Positions 1 through 5,070 of a stretch of DNA of 5,070 nt are shown here, piece after piece. The stretch is taken from the NCBI GenBank assembly GCA_030670715.1, contig DAOVBC010000206.1, forward strand, positions 1 through 5,070, in the 5' to 3' direction. This stretch comes from Deltaproteobacteria bacterium (GTDB taxonomy: Bacteria; Desulfobacterota; Desulfobacteria; Desulfobacterales; SG8-13). Each line of letters starts with the position of its first letter. Position 1 is the stretch's first letter. The position numbers and the translations under genes are program-made. The notes under the pieces are model-generated. The model was not told where the DNA came from. It searched no databases and was given only the letters and a program-made list of their open reading frames with translations.

Positions 1-68
1 CAACAAAGGAAGGTGATGAAATTCACATCATATTGATGCTTGCCGGGGGATAACCCATTCCGTACTTT
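1..68. other. Short 3' flank after the permease; no gene or terminator recognised
   Basis: The 68 bp after the permease stop codon hold no convincing coding start and no GC-rich hairpin with a T-run on the minus strand. There is a small inverted pair TGATG/CATCA (14-18 and 26-30) with a 7-nt loop, too weak to call. Transcription may run on into a further gene outside the window, for example an outer-membrane channel, but nothing here shows it. Confidence 0.5.
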
Positions 69-3000
69 TTAACGACTGTGTTCGAATTTAATGAAAAAAG
101 CGAGCAAGCAGGGGATGATAAATAATGTAAACACGGTGGAAAGCGCCAATCCGCCGAGAATGACGCCGCCCAAACCCCGGTAGAGTTCACTGCCGGCGCC
201 GGTGGAGAGGACAAGCGGAAGCATACCGAAAAGACTGGTGGTGGTGCTCATGTAAATCGGTCGAATCCGGGTTCTGACCGATTCGACAATGGCGTCGATG
301 CCGACAAGGCCGCCGTATCTTACATTGTTCAAGGCCTGGTGCACAATCAAAATGGCATTGTTTACCACGGTGCCGACGAGGATAATAAAGCCCAGCATGG
401 CCACGATGTCCAGCGCCTGGGGTGCAATCAACCAGTTTACCAGCCGCAGACCGATCAGACCTCCGGCTGCGGCAAGCGGAACGGTAAACATAATGATGAA
501 GGGATAAAAGAAATTTTCAAACAGGGCGGACATCAGCAAATATACGATGATCGCTGCCAGAAGAAGGTTCCACCGCATCGACTCGATAGCCTGGGAAAGT
601 TTGTCGGCATTTCCGCCGATCGTTACCGTTACGTCTTTTAGCCGGCCGGCCGTTTTTAAATGGTTGACAACTTTATTTTCGATAATTTCCATTGCCTCCT
701 GCAGAGGAATGTCCAGCGGCGGTGTAACCTCCAGCCTGATGTTTCTTTTTCTTTCAAGGTGGTCGACCTGCATCATTCCCTGATCGTATTTTAATTCGGC
801 TACATCTCCGATCCTGATCAGATGGCCGTACTTGTTGGCGATGATGCTGTCGGCAATATCTTCGGGTATCTGTATGGCTGAGGCATCGCTGCGGAGCACG
901 ATGTCTATTTTCTTGGCCTGCTCCGGTTTATACTCACCGATTTTTCTGCCGTCCATGATCACATCAATGTATAAACCGATCTCCTTCTCGCTTAACCCAT
1001 TGGCTACAGCACGGGAACGATCCGGGATAAAATTGGCTTCCGGATAACTGCTTTCCAGGGACGGCACGGGTCTTACCTGGGCTCGGGTCATGCTTTGCCG
1101 GATCGCGCCGAACAGGGTTCTTGCAGCTTCAATTATCCGGTCGATGTTCTGCCCCGAGATATTGACCGCAACCGTTCGTCCACGTCCGAGACCGGTTTGA
1201 AAAATGCCCGCCTGAATACTGACCCCGAATACACCGGGAAAAGAATTGATAATTCTTGAAAACAGAGGCATCATTTTCGGGGCCTCGGTTTCATGGGCGC
1301 TGATGGCACCGAAGAGTGTTATTCGATCGGCGGATACATAAAAAATGTCCTTAATCCGCGGAATGCCGTCTTTGTATTCTTCTTCGTAAAAAGGACGGGT
1401 TGCTTTGAATATGAAATTTCCCATTTCCTGCCGCTTGTTAAGAGAATAACCCGGGGGCGGCAGTATAAAGTTTAAGATAAGGTTTCTGTTTCCCTGGGGC
1501 AAATATTCCGCCTTCGGTATTAGTAGATAGGCAGTCAGGAAGGCGACCCCTGTCAGGCTGACAACCGTCAGAATACGGCTGGCGGTACTTTTGAGCGTTA
1601 ACTTGGAGAGTCTCAGAATGAAACTTGATAAAAAAGCGCCCAAGCGGGCGATGGTTTTTACATATACTTTTTTCTTTTTTGTTATTCGGTAAAATTGGTT
1701 GGTCATCGTCGGTATTACCGATATCGACACGAAAAGGCTGATGATAATGGCAAAAGTGATGGCAATGGCGATGTCTTTAAACAGCTGGCCTGCTTCTTCT
1801 TCCATGAAAATGATCGGAAGAAAAACCGCCACCGTCGTGACTGTGGATGCCAGCACTGCGCCCCAAACCTCTTTGGTCCCGTCGTATGAAGCCCCGAGTG
1901 CACCCTTGCCCATATTTCTATGGCGATCAATATTTTCAAGAACCACAATGGCATTGTCCACCAGCATCCCCACCGCAAAAGAAATACCGGCCAGGCTGAC
2001 GACATTTATACTTCTCTGAAAGATCCACATAAAAATAAATGCTCCGATGATGGAAATCGGGATCGCAACAGCGGTTACCAGGGTCGAAGTGATGCTTCTC
2101 AGGAAAATCAGCAGAACCATTATGGCCAGCGCTCCGCCGATAAAAACATTTCTTTTCACCAGATTGATCGCCCTTTTTATGTAAGGTGTCTCATCATAGA
2201 CGATTTCAAAATACAGATTGTTATCCTTCAGCAAGCCCCCGTTCAGGTTCTCAACAACTTCTTTCATCCGATGGGTCAGTTCGATGACATTTGCACCCTG
2301 TTCCTTCCTCACCCCCACCACAATGACCGGAGACGCATTGTGCATAACAGAGACATCGGTTGATGCATATCCCAGACGGGATTCGGCAATGTCTTTAAGA
2401 TAAATACGCCTGATGCCGTCATCTCTCAGAATCACATTTAAGGGTTCATTAACCGATTGAAACTGGCTGACCGTTCTGACCCGGTAATTTTTTTTATCCA
2501 GCCCGAGGATGCCGGCCGATATGTTGGTGTTGGAAGCTGTCAGTCTGCTGGTCACTTCGCTAATGGTCATATTGTACTTGGCCAATCTCTGCGGCGAGAC
2601 CACTACCTCCAGCTGGGTTTCGGAACCGCCGAAGACAAAGAGCGACCCGACCCCCTGCACCCGTTCGAGGAATTGCCGGACTTCATTTTTAAAAAACGTC
2701 CTGTAAGTGTTTATCCGGGATTCGGGGCTCTTTGCGGATTTTAATATCATCCAGATGATCGGGGAACTCTGGGCGCCGGATGCCTCGATTACAGGCTTTA
2801 GAACATTTTCCGGGTAGCTCCTGACCTCATTGAGTTTGTTGGAAACCCTCAACAGCGCGGCATCGATATCCGTTCCGACTTCAAAGGTCAATGTGATTTC
2901 ACCACGGCCGTTAAAGCTGGAACTTTCCATGAGGGTCAGGCGCTGAATTCCCTTCAGAACCTCTTCCTGCTCTTCGACAATATCTTTTTCCACTTCATAG

Positions 3001-3167
3001 GGGGTGGCGCCTGACCAGATAGTGGTGACGGTGATCTGCGGCGTCTCCACATCCGGGGTGAGCTGAACCGGAAGCCTGAAAATTCCGATGAGCCCGAAAA
3101 GAACCACCAGGATAACACCGACGAAAACCGTAACCGGTTTGGAGATTGAAAATTTGATGAAGTCCAT
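69..3167 (-). CDS. RND-family efflux transporter permease (AcrB/HAE-like inner-membrane pump subunit)
   Basis: This is the proton-driven inner-membrane subunit of a tripartite efflux pump, working as a trimer with an adaptor and an outer-membrane channel. At 1032 residues it has the normal family length. The typical order is visible: TM1 at about 10-30, followed by the RLPVQLTPDVETPQITV segment; a large periplasmic region to about 335; TM2-TM6 at about 337-487; a Lys-rich cytoplasmic loop (497-500); TM7 at about 531-550; a second periplasmic region to about 865; and TM8-TM12 at about 868-1027. The TM4 motif VGMLVDNAIVVLENIDR (399-415) and TM10 motif VGTVVNNAILIVHQ (931-944) are clear, as is RPIYMSTTTSLFGMLPL (969-985). 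Relative to E. coli AcrB, Asp407 is kept (Asp404) and Arg971 is kept (Arg969), but Asp408 is Asn405 and Lys940 is Asn936, so this is a divergent HAE-type subfamily. The ATG at 3167 is preceded by AGGG with a 9-nt spacer and starts exactly at the amphipathic helix before TM1. Substrate cannot be read from the sequence. Confidence 0.96.
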   Translation of the reverse strand: MDFIKFSISKPVTVFVGVILVVLFGLIGIFRLPVQLTPDVETPQITVTTIWSGATPYEVEKDIVEEQEEVLKGIQRLTLMESSSFNGRGEITLTFEVGTDIDAALLRVSNKLNEVRSYPENVLKPVIEASGAQSSPIIWMILKSAKSPESRINTYRTFFKNEVRQFLERVQGVGSLFVFGGSETQLEVVVSPQRLAKYNMTISEVTSRLTASNTNISAGILGLDKKNYRVRTVSQFQSVNEPLNVILRDDGIRRIYLKDIAESRLGYASTDVSVMHNASPVIVVGVRKEQGANVIELTHRMKEVVENLNGGLLKDNNLYFEIVYDETPYIKRAINLVKRNVFIGGALAIMVLLIFLRSITSTLVTAVAIPISIIGAFIFMWIFQRSINVVSLAGISFAVGMLVDNAIVVLENIDRHRNMGKGALGASYDGTKEVWGAVLASTVTTVAVFLPIIFMEEEAGQLFKDIAIAITFAIIISLFVSISVIPTMTNQFYRITKKKKVYVKTIARLGAFLSSFILRLSKLTLKSTASRILTVVSLTGVAFLTAYLLIPKAEYLPQGNRNLILNFILPPPGYSLNKRQEMGNFIFKATRPFYEEEYKDGIPRIKDIFYVSADRITLFGAISAHETEAPKMMPLFSRIINSFPGVFGVSIQAGIFQTGLGRGRTVAVNISGQNIDRIIEAARTLFGAIRQSMTRAQVRPVPSLESSYPEANFIPDRSRAVANGLSEKEIGLYIDVIMDGRKIGEYKPEQAKKIDIVLRSDASAIQIPEDIADSIIANKYGHLIRIGDVAELKYDQGMMQVDHLERKRNIRLEVTPPLDIPLQEAMEIIENKVVNHLKTAGRLKDVTVTIGGNADKLSQAIESMRWNLLLAAIIVYLLMSALFENFFYPFIIMFTVPLAAAGGLIGLRLVNWLIAPQALDIVAMLGFIILVGTVVNNAILIVHQALNNVRYGGLVGIDAIVESVRTRIRPIYMSTTTSLFGMLPLVLSTGAGSELYRGLGGVILGGLALSTVFTLFIIPCLLAFFIKFEHSR
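1630..1650 (-). other. Terminator-like hairpin plus T-run inside the permease coding sequence
   Basis: Read on the transcribed strand, CGCCC-GCTT-GGGCG is followed by one C and six T. This is a 5-bp all-G/C stem with a 4-nt loop, the shape of a weak Rho-independent terminator. It lies in codons about 507-513, in the cytoplasmic linker between the two halves of the transporter, where protein sequence is loosely constrained. The stem is short and active translation would mask it, so function is unproven and coincidence is likely. Confidence 0.2.
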
Positions 3168-3176
3168 GAGAGTAAG

Positions 3177-3180
3177 CCCT
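3177..3180 (-). promoter_or_regulatory. Ribosome binding site of the RND permease gene
   Basis: The minus strand carries AGGG 9 nt upstream of the ATG at 3167 (AGGGCTTACTCTC-ATG). It is of moderate strength and supports this start over other in-frame Met codons, since translation begins at the conserved N-terminal amphipathic helix of RND permeases. Confidence 0.6.
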
Positions 3181-3252
3181 GATCCGGATGTAGCCGAGTT
3201 GTTACGAACGTTCTGGATTTACATGGGAGCAATATATTATTTCTGTAGTTGT

Positions 3253-3297
3253 GTCGGTTAAGTCAGTTGGGTCAGTTGAGTCGGTTGAATCAGTAGA
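3253..3297 (+). repeat. Degenerate 9-bp direct repeat array (five units, GTCRGTTRR-like)
   Basis: Five consecutive 9-bp units are visible: GTCGGTTAA (3253), GTCAGTTGG (3262), GTCAGTTGA (3271), GTCGGTTGA (3280) and the decayed ATCAGTAGA (3289). About four units of the same motif recur in opposite orientation at 3314-3346 (AACCGAC, TAAACCGAC, GCAATCGAC, TCAACCGAA), and this is what produces the large inverted repeat. Because the unit is 9 bp, translation in any frame gives a false low-complexity peptide. Confidence 0.75.
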
Positions 3298-3346
3298 GAC
3301 CTTTCGGGTTCAAAACCGACTAAACCGACGCAATCGACTCAACCGA
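3254..3346. repeat. Long imperfect inverted repeat (33-bp arms, 27-nt loop) between adaptor and permease genes
   Basis: Arms 3254-3286 and 3314-3346 are complementary over 33 positions with only 3 mismatches and 3 G-U pairs when read as minus-strand RNA, enclosing a 27-nt loop (3287-3313). The element begins only a few bases after the adaptor stop codon (3353-3355). A run of A follows on the plus strand (3346-3352), so on the transcribed strand the T-run precedes the hairpin; neither orientation gives the hairpin-then-U-run layout of an intrinsic terminator. It resembles a REP/ERIC-like or small palindromic mobile repeat. In the operon transcript it would form a strong stem-loop that could protect the upstream message or lower downstream expression (inference). 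Confidence 0.8.
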
Positions 3347-3352
3347 AAAAAC

Positions 3353-4414
3353 CTAGTTCTCTTTTTTAACGACTTGCACAGGCTGATCGGGTCGCAACCG
3401 GTCGTTGCCGTCAATGACTACCGGCATGCCGGGAGCGATATACGGATTGTCAACGCCGACGAACTCCCCGTCATAACCGACAATATTAACCGGTAGAATT
3501 TTAGCCTTGCCGTCTTTGATCGTAAAAACAAAGTTCTTTCCCTGATTTCTAACCAGAGCGTCGCGCTTGATCATTCTTAACTTCATTTTCTTGCTGACCG
3601 GCACTTGAACCGTGACCGACATGTTTTGAATAATATCTTTAAAATAGGGGACTGCAATCTTTATCTGGAAGGTCTTGCTTGCCATATCCGCCACCGGAAC
3701 GATATACCGGATCCTGCCTTTGATCTCTTTCTCCAGGGCATCGATGACAAGAATTACCTCGTCCCCTGAGTTGACAAAACGGATAAAATCTTCTGCAACC
3801 GCCACCTTGACGAAAACGTCATCTATGGAGGCCAGCGTGCAAATTGCCTTCCCTGGAGAAACCCACTCCCCTTCGTATTTAAACTTCTGGAGGATAAGGC
3901 CCCGAAAAGGCGCCTTGATAGTACTCTTTTTCATTTCAAGTTTCAGTTTCTCAATATTTTGCAATATGATTTCCCGCTGCTTGGCGCGCTCCCGATAGGT
4001 TCCCAACAGGTCGTCGTATGCCCTTTCGCTTGTGGCGGATTTTTTATAAAGCGTTTCAAATCGCTTTAAATCTTTTTCGGCTGTCTGGATCTGGATTTCA
4101 ACCTGCTCCACCTGTTTTCTGGATATTTCTATGTTTTTCTCGATAAAATCGGTATTCAGTTTGGCCAGCACAGCACCTTTGTCAACCACTGCGCCTTCAA
4201 TGATAAACAGCTGTTCGATCAAACCGCTGACTTCCGTTGAAATCCCCGATTGTTTGTCAAAATCGACAATGCCGACCATCTGATTGGTTCTAACAATCTC
4301 TTTTTCATAGACTTTAGCCACAACCACTTTGGACGGCGGCGGCTGACCGCCTGCGCTGGATGCCGTTATCAGCAGCACTGTAATAACGATCAGGAAAATT
4401 TTAACCCGTTCCAT
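3353..4414 (-). CDS. Efflux RND transporter periplasmic adaptor subunit (membrane fusion protein, HlyD/AcrA family)
   Basis: This 353-residue protein is the periplasmic adaptor linking the RND permease to an outer-membrane channel. A hydrophobic N-terminus (about 5-18, ending ASSAGG) looks like a Sec signal peptide or anchor. There is no lipobox Cys; the only Cys is near residue 192, so it is probably not a lipoprotein. Domains in order: first lipoyl half (about 58-88, STEVSGLIEQLFIIEGAVV), alpha-helical hairpin (about 89-162, rich in Glu, Lys and Gln), second lipoyl half (about 163-198, STIKAPFRGLILQKF then GEWVSPGKAICTL), beta-barrel (about 199-280) and membrane-proximal domain (about 280-350). 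At the hairpin tip, R118-x3-L122-x6-S129 has the same spacing as AcrA Arg128/Leu132/Ser139, the signature for TolC-type docking. The start at 4414 has an AGGTGA ribosome binding site and lies 19 bp after the upstream stop, consistent with co-transcription. The permease it serves follows after a 185-bp gap. Confidence 0.94.
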   Translation of the reverse strand: MERVKIFLIVITVLLITASSAGGQPPPSKVVVAKVYEKEIVRTNQMVGIVDFDKQSGISTEVSGLIEQLFIIEGAVVDKGAVLAKLNTDFIEKNIEISRKQVEQVEIQIQTAEKDLKRFETLYKKSATSERAYDDLLGTYRERAKQREIILQNIEKLKLEMKKSTIKAPFRGLILQKFKYEGEWVSPGKAICTLASIDDVFVKVAVAEDFIRFVNSGDEVILVIDALEKEIKGRIRYIVPVADMASKTFQIKIAVPYFKDIIQNMSVTVQVPVSKKMKLRMIKRDALVRNQGKNFVFTIKDGKAKILPVNIVGYDGEFVGVDNPYIAPGMPVVIDGNDRLRPDQPVQVVKKEN

Positions 4415-4417
4415 TTT

Positions 4418-4423
4418 TCACCT
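4418..4423 (-). promoter_or_regulatory. Ribosome binding site of the adaptor gene
   Basis: AGGTGA on the minus strand, with its AGG core 6 nt before the ATG at 4414, lies inside the 19-bp gap after the crotonase stop codon (4434-4436). The short distance allows re-initiation or translational coupling and supports the operon reading. Confidence 0.7.
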
Positions 4424-4433
4424 GCTCTGCGTA

Positions 4434-5070
4434 TTATGAGTATTGTGCCAATCGCTGTCGAAAACCACTTGATTTGATACATTCAAGAAGTTGGGCGTTT
4501 TCCTGATCCAGAAAACTGTCCAGGTCCTTTGACGAAAAGTTCAGCAGCTTCTTGATCCCTGAAATAAAGTGCATCGGTTTATTCGCAATCATGCCGGCGG
4601 TCTCCATCGCCGCCGCCTCGATATTTTCAGACGGCACCACCCTGTCTACAAGACCCAGTGCCAGTGCCTCCCGGGCATCAATGTCCTTTCCCGAGAGCAA
4701 AAGTTCCATGGTTTTGCTGGTACCCAGTTTTCGGGCCATGAAAAATATCCCGCCTCCTTTTGGGATCAGTCCCAGTTCCAGCAGGGGATACTGAAATACC
4801 GTTTTGTCCCCGACAATCCGATAATCGCAGGCAAGACTGATGTTTAAAAAAAAGGACATTACCTCACCGCTGTCCGCATGGACAACAATTTTACCCATTC
4901 CCCGGATCAACAAAACCAGTTGATTGATGGCGTTGTATATTCTCGAGATTTGATCAATGCCTGTGGTTGAGTCGGTCAATTCGTTTAAAAATGCGATGAT
5001 TTCCTCGCGCTTGATTTTTTCGGGATTTCCCATGCAGAGTACGACTTTAATCGTATTGTTCCTGGAAATA
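4434..5070 (-). CDS. Crotonase-fold protein (enoyl-CoA hydratase/isomerase superfamily), 5' end outside window, catalytic residues apparently missing
   Basis: The C-terminal part of a crotonase-superfamily protein is recognisable from SLACDYRIVGDKTVF, LELGLIPKGGG, KTMELLLSGKDIDAREALALGLVDRVVP and a C-terminal helical region. An ATG lies at 5033 (199 codons to the TAA at 4434-4436), but it has no convincing ribosome binding site. The frame stays open to the window edge and reads NNTIKVVLCMG, which matches the family's buried strand (normally xIKVVVLTG). The true start is therefore most likely beyond 5070, with perhaps 40 residues missing. Numbering from Met5033, the oxyanion-hole GGG of typical members is replaced by Ser60-Phe61-Phe62. 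The positions of rat mitochondrial hydratase Glu144 and Glu164 are Asn64 and Leu84. The usual AGADL-type loop after the first strand is also absent. The fold seems intact and the reading frame is clean, so it is not an obvious pseudogene, but hydratase activity is doubtful. It may bind an acyl-CoA or acyl carrier, or use other chemistry. It sits first of three co-directional genes, ahead of the efflux pump. Confidence 0.85.
   Translation of the reverse strand, partial: ISRNNTIKVVLCMGNPEKIKREEIIAFLNELTDSTTGIDQISRIYNAINQLVLLIRGMGKIVVHADSGEVMSFFLNISLACDYRIVGDKTVFQYPLLELGLIPKGGGIFFMARKLGTSKTMELLLSGKDIDAREALALGLVDRVVPSENIEAAAMETAGMIANKPMHFISGIKKLLNFSSKDLDSFLDQENAQLLECIKSSGFRQRLAQYS

Noticed and set aside
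1920..2363. Longest plus-strand open frame (147 codons) inside the permease
   Set aside because: It is wholly antisense to conserved transmembrane and periplasmic permease sequence, has no family resemblance and a biased composition typical of shadow frames.
3182..3213. Two perfect 8-bp palindromes, ATCCGGAT (3182-3189) and GAACGTTC (3206-3213), upstream of the permease
   Set aside because: Short palindromes of this length arise by chance; different sequences, no repeat pairing and no matching regulator in the window.
2954..3232. Minus-strand open frame of 92 codons overlapping the permease start in another frame
   Set aside because: Most of it is an out-of-frame reading of the conserved permease N-terminus; the Ser/Arg-rich peptide matches nothing known.
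3219..3260. Possible promoter upstream of the permease (minus-strand TTAACC, 16 bp, TAATAT)
   Set aside because: Only a weak match, and the -35-like element is part of the 9-bp repeat array; not enough to call a promoter, though an internal start there cannot be excluded.
3253..3352. Rho-independent terminator between adaptor and permease
   Set aside because: The hairpin is long and only moderately GC-rich, and on the transcribed strand the T-run lies before it rather than after it; in the plus direction it is followed by A residues.
3251..3496. Plus-strand open frame of 81 codons starting in the intergenic repeat (MSVKSVGSVESVESVE...)
   Set aside because: Its start is the 9-bp repeat array translated into a pseudo-repeat peptide, and the rest is antisense to the adaptor gene; it has no ribosome binding site or recognisable domain.
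4434..5033. Taking the ATG at 5033 as the true start of the crotonase-like gene
   Set aside because: There is no good ribosome binding site before it, and the in-frame upstream residues (NNTIKVVLC) form the conserved beta strand of the crotonase fold, so the gene should begin outside the window.

Overview
The window reads as three consecutive minus-strand genes and almost nothing else, all facing the same way. In transcription order (high to low coordinate) they are a crotonase-fold (enoyl-CoA hydratase/isomerase superfamily) protein whose 5' end lies beyond the right edge (4434-5070), a periplasmic adaptor (membrane fusion) protein of a tripartite efflux pump (3353-4414), and a full-length inner-membrane RND permease of 1032 residues (69-3167). 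The first two genes are 19 bp apart with a ribosome binding site in the gap, which looks like an operon. The adaptor and permease are an obligate functional pair but are separated by 185 bp, about half of which is a striking inverted repeat built from degenerate 9-bp units.

Organism: a Gram-negative bacterium, because a tripartite RND pump needs an outer membrane. Base composition looks balanced by eye. The combination of an RND subfamily with Asn in the proton-relay positions, a divergent crotonase paralogue and GTCGGTTGA-type intergenic repeats is most reminiscent of Desulfobacterota (sulfate-reducer relatives). That placement is an impression, not something the sequence proves.

How the genes work together: the permease would take substrate from the inner membrane or periplasm using the proton gradient, and the adaptor would dock it to a TolC-type outer-membrane channel. 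The adaptor carries the R-x3-L-x6-S tip signature expected for TolC docking, but no channel gene is in the window. The crotonase-like protein has lost the residues that normally do the chemistry in hydratases. Its place at the head of the pump transcript raises the possibility that the pump exports an acyl-type metabolite, but that is inference.

Layout: 1-68 is a short tail after the permease with no recognisable gene or terminator; 69-3167 permease; 3168-3352 intergenic with the inverted repeat (3254-3346); 3353-4414 adaptor; 4415-4433 short intergenic with ribosome binding site; 4434-5070 partial crotonase-like gene. No gene-free stretch exceeds 300 bp. There are no tRNA, rRNA, CRISPR or transposase sequences. 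No wholly new system is evident; the points most worth a second look are the active-site-poor crotonase at the head of the pump operon and the inverted repeat between adaptor and permease.
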